Below the pieces are notes generated by a model. It worked only from the letters and a program-made list of their open reading frames with translations, was not told where the DNA came from and did no database searches. The translations under genes and the position numbers were made by a program. Shown one piece after another: positions 8,640-20,482 of a stretch of DNA of 64,000 nucleotides (its first letter is position 1; each line of letters starts with the position of its first letter). The stretch spans positions 1 through 64,000 of the forward strand of contig SAQR01000017.1 of the NCBI GenBank assembly GCA_004020365.1. Reading direction: 5' to 3'. The DNA comes from Mesorhizobium sp. GTDB taxonomy: Bacteria > Pseudomonadota > Alphaproteobacteria > Rhizobiales > Rhizobiaceae.

Positions 8640-9752
8640 TCAGTCCTTGGATGCCGTGATGACGAGCGCCGGCATGTCGAAAGCGACAGCGCCGGCTGCT
8701 GTCACGTAAGGCATAAGTGCCCGCTCGGCCTCCTCCAGAAGCCGCCTGAACTGCTCGTTGTCCAAAAGCCCGCCCAACGTCCAGATGCAGGCTCTTTCAG
8801 TCGAGATCAGCGTCTTGATCGAGGCAAAACGGACCGTTCCGCGGTGCCGCCTCACCTCGGCACGCTCTATGCCTGCCTTCTCGCAGAGCGAGTGCAGTAA
8901 CTCTGCATTGCCGAGCACAAAGGGCGCCCGGAACGCGTTCGCAACGTCGCTTCCAAACAGCCGTTCAAGCATCTCCGCCACTGCGGCATAGCCGGGCGAC
9001 TGGTCGAGCGAGTCGCAGACCGCGACGGCGAGCCGGCCGCCGGACTTAACCACGCGCATCATTTCCCGCAGTCCGGCGGCTCGATCGTCGAAGAACATCA
9101 GGCCGAACTGGCTGACTGCGGCGTCGAAGCTTTCGTTCGGGAAAGGAATCTGCTCGGCGCGTCCTTCTCGCCAATCGATGCGAGTGCTTTTGCGGCGGGC
9201 CACGCAAAGCATATCGGGATTGGGATCAAGCCCGACCACCTTGCCCTCCGCGCCAACCCGGTCGAGGGCCGCGAGCGCCAGCACACCCGTACCGCAGGCG
9301 ATGTCGATGACGCGGTCGCCCCTCCCCATTCGCGCCTCGGCGGCGACGATAGGCCCCCATTGTCGGAACAGCGCTGGAACGAACAGTGAGTCGTAGATTT
9401 CAGCCGGAGTTTTCGATGTCTTGTCCCGGTGGGTCTGGACCGCCGCTTGCTCCGATCCCGGCGTTGCACCTTCAAGGAACACTGCGTTGGATCGGGTTCC
9501 GGCGACGCGAAGCGCCTTCAGCGGCTCGTATTCAGGCGATGAATACCAGCGCTGGGCATGCTCGCCGTCGGCGAATTCGACGATGACCGGATAGACCGGC
9601 TGCCAGTCTCCTTCGACAAGGTCGGATTTCCCGCCCAGCACCAAATAGCGCCCTCCATACTGTTCAACCGTTGCAAAGACCCCTGCCAGATACTGCTCGA
9701 CCTTGGCTTGGTCGGTGATTTCACGCACGTCGAAGAAGCAATAAGTAGACAT
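8640..9752 (-). CDS. DUF1330 and SAM-methyltransferase fusion protein
   Basis: This 370-residue protein joins two domains. Residues 1-95 form a DUF1330 ferredoxin-like domain (GGRYLVLGGKSDLVEGDWQP, FADGEHAQRWYSSPEY). Residues 130-300 form a class I SAM-dependent methyltransferase with motif I VIDIACGTGVLALAAL and the acidic strand VVGLDPNPDML. The late strand RLAVAVCDS and the post-domain helices fit UbiE/UbiG-like small-molecule methyltransferases. The start at 9752 has a GGAGGT ribosome site; the longer reading does not. It is divergent from an AraC regulator across 76 bases, which may control it. The substrate is unknown. Confidence 0.82.
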   Translation of the reverse strand: MSTYCFFDVREITDQAKVEQYLAGVFATVEQYGGRYLVLGGKSDLVEGDWQPVYPVIVEFADGEHAQRWYSSPEYEPLKALRVAGTRSNAVFLEGATPGSEQAAVQTHRDKTSKTPAEIYDSLFVPALFRQWGPIVAAEARMGRGDRVIDIACGTGVLALAALDRVGAEGKVVGLDPNPDMLCVARRKSTRIDWREGRAEQIPFPNESFDAAVSQFGLMFFDDRAAGLREMMRVVKSGGRLAVAVCDSLDQSPGYAAVAEMLERLFGSDVANAFRAPFVLGNAELLHSLCEKAGIERAEVRRHRGTVRFASIKTLISTERACIWTLGGLLDNEQFRRLLEEAERALMPYVTAAGAVAFDMPALVITASKD

Positions 9753-9828
9753 GGCCGACCTCCGTTGATCGCATGGACTCCGCGGGATGCGCAGTGGATA
9801 TGGTGTTCGGCGTATAGTAGGCTTGGCC

Positions 9829-10926
9829 ATGGGCACGCTCCATGACCCAGCGTCTCAATCGCTTGCCGTGGCGTCCGTTCTGGCCCGATCGCCTGGGCGG
9901 CCACCGGAAGAGGTCGTTGCCGATGCCGCACCGTCGGCCGCGCCGGACAAGGATGTGCTTTCGGATGTGCTGCGCGTGATAAAGCTCACCGGCGCGCTTT
10001 TCTTCTGGGTCGATGCCTCTTCGCCCTGGAGTGTGGACGTGCCGCGGGCGGATTCATTTGCCCATCTTATCCTGCCGCGCGCCCAACATGTGATTTCCTA
10101 CCACATCATCACCCAAGGATCGGGCTCGCTCAGCATCGGTGACGGTCCACCGATGGAGTTTGCCGAAGGCGACATACTTGTGATCCCCCACGAGGATTCG
10201 TACGCGATGCGCAGTGCGCCCGGAGTGCGGTCAGGTCTGAGCCAGGAAGATTCGCTCGACTTCTTTCGCGCCATGGCAGCCGGACAACTGCCCTTCGTGG
10301 TCAACGAAGGCGGCGGCGGCCCCCTTCTGACCAGATATGTCTGCGGTTTTCTTGGTTGCGATGCACGGCCGTTCAATCCTCTGCTCGGGGCCCTTCCTCC
10401 GCTGATATGCATCCGGCGCGCGGCCGGCGCGCCAAGCGACCTGCTCGACCGTCTGATCGAGCTAACGCTGGCAGAGGTGTCCGCTCAGCGGCCTGGCGCC
10501 GAATGCATCCGCCTGCGCCTCAGCGAGCTGATGTTCGTTGAGGTCGTTCGCCGCTATCTTGAGGCACTGCCGCCGGAGCAGACCGGCTGGCTGGCCGGCT
10601 TGCGCGACCCCGCCGTCGGCCGGGCCGTTGCGCTTGTCCACGAGAATCCGGCGCGTGGCTGGACAATTGAAGACCTCGCACGCGAAACCGGCGTCTCGCG
10701 GTCCGTCCTCGCGGCCCGCTTCACGCGTCTCGTCGGCTGCCCACCGATGCAGTATCTCACGCGATGGCGCGTACAACTGGCCGCACGACTGCTCTCTGAT
10801 GGGCTGGCCAAAGTCTCGACAGTCGGGCGTGATGTCGGCTACGAGTCCGAAGCGGCCTTCAGCCGGAGCTTCAAGAAGCTCGCGGGCGTCTCGCCGGCTG
10901 GCTGGCGCAGTGGCCGGCGCGGATAA
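9829..10926 (+). CDS. AraC family transcriptional regulator (cupin type)
   Basis: This 365-residue regulator has an N-terminal cupin-like sensor of the AraC cupin_6 type (ISYHIITQGSGSLSIGDGPP, AEGDILVIPHED). Its C-terminal AraC DNA-binding domain has two helix-turn-helix units (WTIEDLARETGVSRSVLAARF, then VGRDVGYESEAAFSRSFKKL). It should bind DNA next to its own gene. Its head-to-head position with the DUF1330-methyltransferase gene suggests that gene is a target. The first 45 residues, before the cupin, are low-complexity and Ala/Pro-rich. The start could lie further upstream at 9787, but the ATG at 9829 is more plausible. Confidence 0.88.
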   Translation: MGTLHDPASQSLAVASVLARSPGRPPEEVVADAAPSAAPDKDVLSDVLRVIKLTGALFFWVDASSPWSVDVPRADSFAHLILPRAQHVISYHIITQGSGSLSIGDGPPMEFAEGDILVIPHEDSYAMRSAPGVRSGLSQEDSLDFFRAMAAGQLPFVVNEGGGGPLLTRYVCGFLGCDARPFNPLLGALPPLICIRRAAGAPSDLLDRLIELTLAEVSAQRPGAECIRLRLSELMFVEVVRRYLEALPPEQTGWLAGLRDPAVGRAVALVHENPARGWTIEDLARETGVSRSVLAARFTRLVGCPPMQYLTRWRVQLAARLLSDGLAKVSTVGRDVGYESEAAFSRSFKKLAGVSPAGWRSGRRG

Positions 10927-11007
10927 CGCGCCGACGTGATTCGCCGTCAACGGCAAGACCAGCCCGCGCTCCTGCACGGTCAGCACCTGCGAGAGGGTGA
11001 CGGCCGG

Positions 11008-11649
11008 CTAGTCCGGCTGCCTTATGGCGACGCCCGCGTAATGGCTGCCCAACAGCCAGAAGATGGGGGGAAACCCCTCCTGCCATGCCTCCCGAACGTC
11101 GAAGCGGGCACTCGCGACGAGCTGAAACGGGTTGCGGTTGAGATTGCATCCACCGGCAAGAACGCCCCAGATGCGGTTGAACCGGTTCTGCAGCCTTCTG
11201 CGCCAGCCGGCATTTGCCTGGCCGTGTTCGAGGAAGATCAACCGCCCGCCGGGCTTCAAGACGCGCCGGATCTCCGCCAGCGCGGCCGCCGGCTGCGGAA
11301 TGGTGCATAAGGCGTAGGCGACGATCACCGTGTCGGCGAATCCAGCCACAAGTGGCAAGTTTTCGCCGCTGGCCTGTAGGTATTCGAGTTCGAAGGGCAA
11401 GGCGCGGTTCTGCCGTCTCGCCAAAGCGAGCATGGTGCCGTCGGGATCGACGCCGACGAGCCGCCTCACCTTGGCTGCATCGTAGTAGGGCAGGTTCAGG
11501 CCGGAGCCAAAGCCGACTTCGACCACAACGCCCTCCGCCAGCGGCACTATGCGCTGCCGCATGCGCGAGAAGGCGTCCGCCGAGCAGCCGGCGTGGACGA
11601 CATAAGGAGCTATGCGTCGTCCGTACCAGGAGAGACAGGACCGGCACAT
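11008..11649 (-). CDS. Class I SAM-dependent methyltransferase
   Basis: This 213-residue methyltransferase has motif I VVEVGFGSGLNLPYYD near residues 40-55. It then has the acidic strand LVGVDPDGTML, motif II DTVIVAYALCTIP and the late strand GGRLIFLEHG. This pattern matches the methyltransferase_11/UbiE-like group acting on small molecules, possibly lipids or quinone-like compounds. Its start lies 40 bases inside the end of the upstream alpha/beta hydrolase gene, so translation is probably coupled. Two Cys and an Arg-rich start (MCRSCLSWYGRRIAPY) precede the fold. It is convergent with the AraC gene. Confidence 0.85.
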   Translation of the reverse strand: MCRSCLSWYGRRIAPYVVHAGCSADAFSRMRQRIVPLAEGVVVEVGFGSGLNLPYYDAAKVRRLVGVDPDGTMLALARRQNRALPFELEYLQASGENLPLVAGFADTVIVAYALCTIPQPAAALAEIRRVLKPGGRLIFLEHGQANAGWRRRLQNRFNRIWGVLAGGCNLNRNPFQLVASARFDVREAWQEGFPPIFWLLGSHYAGVAIRQPD

Positions 11650-12458
11650 GGCTCAGCCTCCTCGCCCTTTATTGCGGGTGCCGACACAGCCGAGGAATTC
11701 GTCGACAATCGGCCCGATTGCCTGACATCGAGAAAGGCCGTCACATGGTTCTTGCCCACAAGCGCCAGGAATTCGCCTCCGACCAGTCCTGCGAACTTTC
11801 GGGCGGCATCGCATAGTGGATCGAGCGTGCCGCTGATTGCCAGCACCGGTATGCCAAGTCCCGCAAAGGCTGCTGAGAAATCAGGTCTATCCCTGGCAAG
11901 GCTTGCCTGAACGGCGGTGAGATCGTTACCCCGGATGCGTCGGCAGCTGTCCGGCGAAAGGCCTGGGGCCAATTGCTTCACGAAGGCGAGCCACGCCTCG
12001 AAATTTTCCTCGAGTGCGGCTCGCAAGGGGGTCAGGTCTTCCGCGAACGGATGCGCGCCATTGACGATCAGTGCACTGACGCGGTCCGCATGGTAGGCGG
12101 CGGCGGCGAGTGCGATGACGCCACCCATCGAATGTCCCATGAGAGCGGCGCGACGAATGCCGGCATGGTCGAGGACGGCGATGATATCGCCCGCCCGCCT
12201 GCGACCCGAATAGGCGGCCGGATCGTGCGGCTTGCCGCTGCGGCCATGGCCGCGGCAATCGACAAGGATCAGCCGCCGTTCGCGCTGCAGGAATTGCTCG
12301 ACATAGCCGGCCTCATGCCAGGACTCACTGCTTTCGGTTAGGCCGTGAAGCAGCATGAGCGGCTCGCCGCAGCCAATGTCTTCATAAGCAATCGAGACGC
12401 CATCCGCGGCAACAGCCTCGGATAGGTGGTGAGGGATGGAAAAATTGACCAGTGACAT
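11610..12458 (-). CDS. Alpha/beta hydrolase
   Basis: This 282-residue enzyme has the complete alpha/beta-hydrolase triad. The nucleophile is Ser110 in GHSMGG, the acid is probably the Asp in GTLDPLCDAA, and the base is the His in VGKNHVTAF. The oxyanion region is LMLLHGLTESS. There is no signal peptide, so it is cytoplasmic. The substrate is unknown; esterase, lactonase or C-C hydrolase activity are all possible. The last 35 residues are low-complexity and overlap the start of the methyltransferase gene. It is divergent from the BTAD-hydrolase regulator across 114 bases. Confidence 0.86.
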   Translation of the reverse strand: MSLVNFSIPHHLSEAVAADGVSIAYEDIGCGEPLMLLHGLTESSESWHEAGYVEQFLQRERRLILVDCRGHGRSGKPHDPAAYSGRRRAGDIIAVLDHAGIRRAALMGHSMGGVIALAAAAYHADRVSALIVNGAHPFAEDLTPLRAALEENFEAWLAFVKQLAPGLSPDSCRRIRGNDLTAVQASLARDRPDFSAAFAGLGIPVLAISGTLDPLCDAARKFAGLVGGEFLALVGKNHVTAFLDVRQSGRLSTNSSAVSAPAIKGEEAEPCAGPVSPGTDDA

Positions 12459-12572
12459 TTATCGCTCCAAAGTTCGGGGCGCGCGGTTGGCCCGAAAGTC
12501 GCAAGGGGAACGATAGACGGCAGGCGTCCCCTCAACGTCCCCTGCCTGGTGCGATTTGTCGCGAGCGGATCG

Positions 12573-14120
12573 ATGGAGCGATTGGAGTTTCGGCTTTTGG
12601 GCTTTCCGGAGTTCCGCATGAACGGACAGCGGATGCCACTTGCCCTGCGCAAGGCAGCCGCGCTCCTCATCTTTCTTGCCGAGGCCGGTCGGCCCGTCGC
12701 GCGTGAAACTGCGGCCACGCTGCTGTGGCCCGAAGCCGACGAAGAGACTGCTCGGGCGCGCCTTCGGCGTACCCTTTACAAGATCCGAATCGCCTTTCGC
12801 AGCGAACTCGTCGCCGTGAGCGGAACGTCCCTCAGCCTGCACCCGGCGCTTTCCGTCGAGATTGACTCCAGAATTTTTGAGCACGCCTGCGACCACGGCT
12901 CTCTTGAAGCGGCGGCCAACATATACACGGGCGATTTTCTTGCGGGTTTCTCCCTGCCGGGTTGTCAGGAATTCGAGGAATGGGCGTTCTTCAGGCGCGA
13001 GGCCTTGCGAAGCCGCCTGACACAGGCGTTGGAGCGCCTGGTCGAAACGCAGATCGCCGCTGGAGAGCCTCTCACCGCAGTTGTGCATGCGACGCGTCTG
13101 GTGGGACTGGATCCGCTGAGCGAAAGCGCACACCGCCATCTGATCCGTGCCCACCTGACGGCCGGAAACAGGGCGGCAGCCGAGCGCCAGCTCGAAGCAT
13201 GCGCCCGGCACTTGCAAGAAGAGCTTGGCGTGACCCCTGACCCTGCTACCGTTGCGTTGTTGCAAGAGCCAAGCAAGACCACTGCTCCGGAAGCGCCGCG
13301 AACGCGCTATGTCGAGGTGGATGGTATCCACCTCGCGTTCCAGACCGTCGGCAGTGGTCCGCCGGACATCGTGCTCGTTCCCGGGTTCGTGTCGCATGTG
13401 GAGCGTATCTGGGAAGACAGCCGCTGCCGCGCGTGGATTGCGGCAGTTTCGCGTATCGGTCGGCTGATCCTCTTCGACCGGCGCGGCGTGGGCCTTTCCG
13501 ACCGCGTCGGAGCGCGTCCAACCGTCGACGCGACCGCGCGGGACATATTGGAGGTCATGAACGCGGCCGGAAGCCGCCGTGCGCTCCTCGTTGGTTCGTC
13601 GGAAGGCGGTCCCGGCTGCATCCGCTTCGCGGTCGATTATCCCGATCGCCTCGTCGGGCTCGTTCTGTGGGGCTCCCTGGCCAAAGGCAGCCGGGCGCCC
13701 GACTACGCTTTCGCCTTGACCTCCGAGCAATACGACCTCTGGAAGCGACGCCTGGTCGCCAACTGGGGCGGACCGGCCGAGATCGAAACCTTTGCCCCGA
13801 GCCTGGTCGGCGACCGCCAAGCGGAAGCCTGGTGGGCCGGGTTGCTGCGGGCGGCGTCCAGTCCAGGCGCCGTTGCAGGCGTGATCGATGCTCTGCGCGA
13901 CACCGACGTCCGCCATCTGCTCGCAATGATCTCGGTCCCAACACTGGTGCTGCATCGCTCGGGCGACCGCGCGGTCCACTCGGAGGCGGGTCGTTTCCTT
14001 GCAGCGAAGATACCCGGAGGACGGTTCGTGGAGGTCGCCGGCGACGACCACTGGTTCTGGGTCGGCGACCAGAACCCGCTCCTCCGCGGCATCAGCGAGT
14101 TTGCGGAACACCACCGCTGA
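12573..14120 (+). CDS. BTAD/SARP-type regulator fused to an alpha/beta hydrolase
   Basis: This 515-residue protein begins with a winged-helix DNA-binding-like domain (about residues 1-95, LEFRLLGFPEFRMNGQRM). A bacterial transcriptional activation domain of tetratricopeptide type follows (about 95-235, YTGDFLAGF, LIRAHLTAGNRAAAERQL). Residues 250-510 form an alpha/beta hydrolase with nucleophile Ser343 in GSSEGG, an acid in HRSGDRAV and the base in DDHWFW. The hydrolase triad looks intact, so the domain may sense, or also hydrolyse, its ligand. It is head to head with a separate hydrolase gene that is its likely target. SARP-like proteins are best known from actinobacteria. MERLEFRLLG is chosen as the start. 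Confidence 0.85.
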   Translation: MERLEFRLLGFPEFRMNGQRMPLALRKAAALLIFLAEAGRPVARETAATLLWPEADEETARARLRRTLYKIRIAFRSELVAVSGTSLSLHPALSVEIDSRIFEHACDHGSLEAAANIYTGDFLAGFSLPGCQEFEEWAFFRREALRSRLTQALERLVETQIAAGEPLTAVVHATRLVGLDPLSESAHRHLIRAHLTAGNRAAAERQLEACARHLQEELGVTPDPATVALLQEPSKTTAPEAPRTRYVEVDGIHLAFQTVGSGPPDIVLVPGFVSHVERIWEDSRCRAWIAAVSRIGRLILFDRRGVGLSDRVGARPTVDATARDILEVMNAAGSRRALLVGSSEGGPGCIRFAVDYPDRLVGLVLWGSLAKGSRAPDYAFALTSEQYDLWKRRLVANWGGPAEIETFAPSLVGDRQAEAWWAGLLRAASSPGAVAGVIDALRDTDVRHLLAMISVPTLVLHRSGDRAVHSEAGRFLAAKIPGGRFVEVAGDDHWFWVGDQNPLLRGISEFAEHHR

Positions 14121-14280
14121 TTGCTCTGCTTGCAAACTCAGGCATCGCCAACAAATAGTCGACGGGCAGCTTATCCAACGACCAGCCCAGGAATGTCAGA
14201 TATTTGGCTCAACCAAGTCGTTCCGAAAGCCGCGTCGCACGGCAAAGTTCCGCCGCTGGTCGACGATCCCGCCGTGCAGG

Positions 14281-15228
14281 TCAGGGAACGAACCCGCTCG
14301 CGCGGGAGGGCGCAGGTTCGAGGCTTGCTGGTCCCTCCACCGTGCTGATCTCGGCATCGATCAGGCACCAGGGCGCATAGCGAAAATCGCGGATCTGGAG
14401 GACCCGCTCGTCCCGCCATTCGACCAGCATGAAGCCGCGCACCGCGCCGTCCGGCTCCTGCGGGTTGCGGATCAGGATCGCCGGCCGGCCGTCGACGAAG
14501 CCCAGCGATAGCGCCCAGTCGCTGATGCGCTCGTAATTGCCGAAATAGGTCGACACTTCAGCCTTGCCGCGCATGCGGAGCCGGCTGACCAGTTCGAGCT
14601 GGATATCCTCGGCGATCAGCACCCTGACCGCGTCGAAGTCGCGCGCGTTGAACAGATCGACATAGCGGCGCAGCCGTCGCTCGTCATCGGCGTCGAGCCG
14701 TGGCGCGGCAGCCTGTTCGGGCTCGGCTGCCAATATGCGCAGCTGCGCCCGCCCGCGATGCAGCGCCGCCTTGGTGGCGGCCAGCGTCGCGCCGGTCACC
14801 TCGCAGGTCTCGTGCAGCGAAAGGCCCAGCACGTCGACCAGGATCACGGCGCCGCGCTGCGCAACCGAGAGTTGCATAAAGCTGCGCAGGCCGGCCGCAG
14901 CGGCGAGCCTTGCGTCGGCACTGCCGGAAGGATCCTCGATCGTGGTCATGTCGGTCTCGGTCATGCGCGACCTTTCCCGATGGCGCCGGCGCAGATGGTC
15001 CTGCGCGGCATTATGGGCGATGCGAAACAGCCATTGCTCGGGCCGCTCGACCGTCATGCTGCCGTCGACCGCCTGCAGCGCCTTCAGCAGCGTGTCCTGC
15101 ACGATGTCCTCGCCGTCGATCACCGAGCCGGCCATGCGGGCGCAGTAGCGATGCAGTTTGGGACGCAACCCGGAGAGCATCGCCTCCAGCGCCGGCCGGT
15201 CGAGTTTTTGTGGGATCATGGCTTCCAT
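14281..15228 (-). CDS. ECF sigma factor with C-terminal SnoaL-like domain
   Basis: This 315-residue protein has sigma region 2 (IDGEDIVQDTLLKALQAV, PEQWLFRIAHNAAQDHLRRR) and region 4 (LGLSLHETCEVTGATLAATK). Residues 185-290 form a SnoaL-like, NTF2-fold extension (YVDLFNARDFDAVRVLIAED). Such tails occur in SigJ and ECF41-type factors, where they modulate activity in place of an anti-sigma factor. No anti-sigma gene is present here. Its ATG is one base beyond the stop of the small upstream gene, so the two are coupled. The MEAMIPQ start is chosen over upstream in-frame codons that lie inside the neighbour. Confidence 0.87.
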   Translation of the reverse strand: MEAMIPQKLDRPALEAMLSGLRPKLHRYCARMAGSVIDGEDIVQDTLLKALQAVDGSMTVERPEQWLFRIAHNAAQDHLRRRHRERSRMTETDMTTIEDPSGSADARLAAAAGLRSFMQLSVAQRGAVILVDVLGLSLHETCEVTGATLAATKAALHRGRAQLRILAAEPEQAAAPRLDADDERRLRRYVDLFNARDFDAVRVLIAEDIQLELVSRLRMRGKAEVSTYFGNYERISDWALSLGFVDGRPAILIRNPQEPDGAVRGFMLVEWRDERVLQIRDFRYAPWCLIDAEISTVEGPASLEPAPSRASGFVP

Positions 15229-15229
15229 T

Positions 15230-15541
15230 CTATCCGGCTTTGCCCTCCTCAAGCACATGGTAGTTGCCGATGATTTTGGCAGGCGATCGCTTGACCGGCG
15301 TGGAACGTCGCTCCGCATGGTTTTGCGTGAACGCCTCGAAGGCCGCAAGCCCGGTCAGCGCGGATGTGTCATGTCCCTCGCCGACGACGTGGATGAACTC
15401 GCCGTCGTCGAGTTCGAGCACGAGATAGCGCACGCTCTGCGGCGCCGTCTCATCCAGCGCCTCGAACACTTTTGCCACCAGCGCGCGGTTCTCTTCCAGC
15501 CCGGTGTCTTTCACGCTGTAGCGAATGAGTTTGTAGCCCAT
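15230..15541 (-). CDS. Small ABM-like (dimeric alpha-beta barrel) protein
   Basis: This 103-residue protein resembles the antibiotic-biosynthesis-monooxygenase-like family. It has the pattern ENRALVAKVFEAL, VRYLVLELDDGEFIHVVG, LAAFEAFTQNHAERR and a final IGNYHVLEE strand. Such proteins form dimeric ferredoxin-like barrels that bind or oxidise small aromatic molecules. It is the first gene of a tight pair with the ECF sigma factor, with one base between the stop and the next start. It may therefore bind the cue, or be a target of that sigma factor. Catalytic activity cannot be judged from sequence alone. Confidence 0.7.
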   Translation of the reverse strand: MGYKLIRYSVKDTGLEENRALVAKVFEALDETAPQSVRYLVLELDDGEFIHVVGEGHDTSALTGLAAFEAFTQNHAERRSTPVKRSPAKIIGNYHVLEEGKAG

Positions 15542-15687
15542 GGCTCGTCTCCTGATTGGTTAGCCTGAACCAAAAGACGTTTCGCGTTCCCGAAAAGATA
15601 CTCGCACGCTATAAATCTCTTCGGCCGCCGGATCGTCTTCCACCTGTGGACGGCCACGCAGCAGCCATCGAGGAGCAGGAGACGACC

Positions 15688-16053
15688 ATGCACATCCAGT
15701 TTGCCGAACTGCCGGTATTCGACCAGGATCGCGCCAAGGCGTTCTACACCAGGCATTTTGCCTGCCAGGTCGCGACCGACGAGAAGATGGGCGATGGCGG
15801 CTGGCGCTGGATCGAGCTGAAATTTCCCGGCGCTGTCACGAACCTACATTTCGTGAGGCGCGCCGACGACACGCCAGGCGCGGAGCCGGTGCTGGTGCTG
15901 GTCGACGACGACGTCGAGGCCACCATCGCCGCGTTGAAGGCGGGCGGCGTCGAGATCATCACCGAACCGCAGGAGGCGCCGTGGCAGCCAGGCCGCACGG
16001 TCGCGGAATTTCGCGACAGCGAGGGCAACCGCATGGTGATCGGCAGCCAATGA
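15688..16053 (+). CDS. VOC family (glyoxalase-like) protein
   Basis: This 121-residue protein fits one vicinal-oxygen-chelate domain: FAELPVFDQDRAKAFYTRHF, WIELKFPG, LVLVDDDVEATIAALKAGGV and FRDSEGNRMVIGSQ. It probably binds a metal ion and a small molecule. Fosfomycin-resistance or glyoxalase chemistry is not indicated. The ATG at 15688 has a GGAG site and begins the conserved fold, so the longer frame from 15556 is rejected. The last 76 bases have a second copy at 22575-22650, which shows that this gene or a relative was duplicated and then lost there. Confidence 0.82.
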   Translation: MHIQFAELPVFDQDRAKAFYTRHFACQVATDEKMGDGGWRWIELKFPGAVTNLHFVRRADDTPGAEPVLVLVDDDVEATIAALKAGGVEIITEPQEAPWQPGRTVAEFRDSEGNRMVIGSQ

Positions 16054-16289
16054 GCGGGCGCAGCCGAGAACGGGCATCCGAATTTTGACGAGCCCATGAA
16101 CGGCTGGAGAAGGTGTCATCAGCGCTGGTTGCTGCGACTGTCAACGCCGGGTTCCGGCACCTGCAATCACGGCCAACCAACCTATATCTAACTAAATCTT
16201 GTCGATATCGAGCGGCTGTGCGGTAGCTCCGAAACGTCGTTTGCAACGGCAATAGCTTGTTCGCATCACTTTCAGGGAGGTAAGGAGCC

Positions 16290-16646
16290 ATGATTTCCGG
16301 CGCACACATGATCATCTACAGCACTGATGCCGAGGCAGACCGCGCATTTTTTCGCGATGTTCTGCGTTTTCCAGCAATCGATGCTGGCGAAGGCTGGTTG
16401 ATCTTCGCATTGCCGCCGGCCGAGATTGCCGTTCACCCGATCGCCGAAAACGACAGCCACGAAGTCTATCTCATGTGCGAAGACATCGATGCCACAATCC
16501 AAGAGCTGAAATCGCACGATGTTGAATGCACTTCGGTCACCGATGAAGGCTGGGGCCTGCTCACGCATGTCTCGCTTCCCAGTGGCGGCTCGCTTGGCCT
16601 CTACCAGCCGAGGCATCCCTTGGCACACAAAGCCGGGGCTGCTTAA
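16290..16646 (+). CDS. VOC family protein
   Basis: This 118-residue protein is a second single-domain VOC protein: AHMIIYSTDAEADRAFFRDV, WLIFALPPAEIAVHP, VYLMCEDIDATIQELKSHDV and GLLTHVSLPSGGSLGLYQP. The repeated beta-alpha-beta-beta-beta pattern is clear. Metal ligands can be proposed at His6, Glu58 and the C-terminal strand, but are unconfirmed. GGGAGGTAAGGAG upstream of the ATG is a strong ribosome site. It is only distantly similar to the VOC gene at 15688, so it is not a recent tandem copy. The substrate is unknown. Confidence 0.82.
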   Translation: MISGAHMIIYSTDAEADRAFFRDVLRFPAIDAGEGWLIFALPPAEIAVHPIAENDSHEVYLMCEDIDATIQELKSHDVECTSVTDEGWGLLTHVSLPSGGSLGLYQPRHPLAHKAGAA

Positions 16647-17300
16647 ATGCCGGTTTTCCGTCCGGACGCGACCAAGTAAAGACTTGGAGCGGGATGGAGA
16701 TTCGAAGGCAAAATCATCCTGCTCTGCCGGACTTTTTCAACGCTATCGGTGGATTGCTGCCGTCGGTCTCGTCTGTTCCAACGAGTAAGAATGCTCCGCG
16801 GCAGGAGGTGCAGAAAATCCCTCTCGCCGCCCAGCAACGTCAGGTCGCCGCGTGCGCTCATCCGGGCACGGAGCATCCGACACGTCCACGGAAAGTGGAC
16901 ATTGCAGGGCCACTCGAGCGCGGTCCTGACGAAGGGCATTCGCTTTGGCGGCTTTGCTTGTGGAGTGGCGCGACCTGCTAATCCCACGCGCCTCGCGTGG
17001 CAGAGACTGGTTTGGGTCACGGATTGCCGTATGCCTGCTCAGAAGGAAGGGCAGAGAAGGGGTCGAACTTTACCGTTTGCAATTTTGTCGCTGGCGGGTG
17101 GAAGCAGCCGCGATCTTTCCAAAAGACCTCGACGGCCGCGAAAATCGACCGGCACCCACGCTTAGCCGCTCGTAGTCCTCTCGATCGACAATGGTGCGCG
17201 CGTTCCGGCTTGGCGTCCTGATGCTTCTCATGATCGCCGGCCACATCACGCGTAGCGTCTAGCCAACGCCTGTTGAGGATACCTTGCGACCGTGACGCCG
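16647..17300. other. Gene-poor stretch between a VOC gene and an acyl-ligase gene
   Basis: This stretch of about 650 bases holds several overlapping short open frames, none longer than about 140 codons. None shows a domain, a good ribosome site or family-like composition. It may be decayed coding DNA, but no parent gene could be recognised. Confidence 0.5.
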
Positions 17301-20138
<2,838 letters not shown>

Positions 20139-20482
20139 CTTCGTGCCCGTTTCCCACGCCAAATGGTAACGCTTCAGGCAATTGGCCGTTGACGCGATCA
20201 GGCGTGCTGTCAGAGCAATCGAGCCTCCCCTTGCGGTTGGCGTTGATACGGATCAAAGCCGTGGCGAGCGGCGAGGCCATTGTTGTCTTAACTATGGCGT
20301 TCTGGCGGCTCAGCAACGGCCTGGACGCTAGCGGCGCTTCGCGTGAGGTGATTGCGAGGGACGTCGCCCTTTTTGGTCTAACGTCGCTAGCCGCCAGCGC
20401 TGGAACTTTCCTTTAGCTGCCGGAACCGACAAAGCTGCCATTGACCGGCATAGAAGTTGCGGCGCTCGTTGACGAGGAGCGC
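20139..20482. other. Intergenic stretch without a supported gene
   Basis: About 340 bases upstream of the acyl-ligase fusion and downstream of the Kef-type gene. No frame carries a recognisable motif. The part near 20139-20230 presumably contains the promoter of the fusion gene. Confidence 0.45.

Noticed and set aside
12459-14135. Minus-strand frame of 558 codons
   Set aside because: It is antisense to the BTAD-hydrolase gene, which has clear domains. The frame has no motif of its own.
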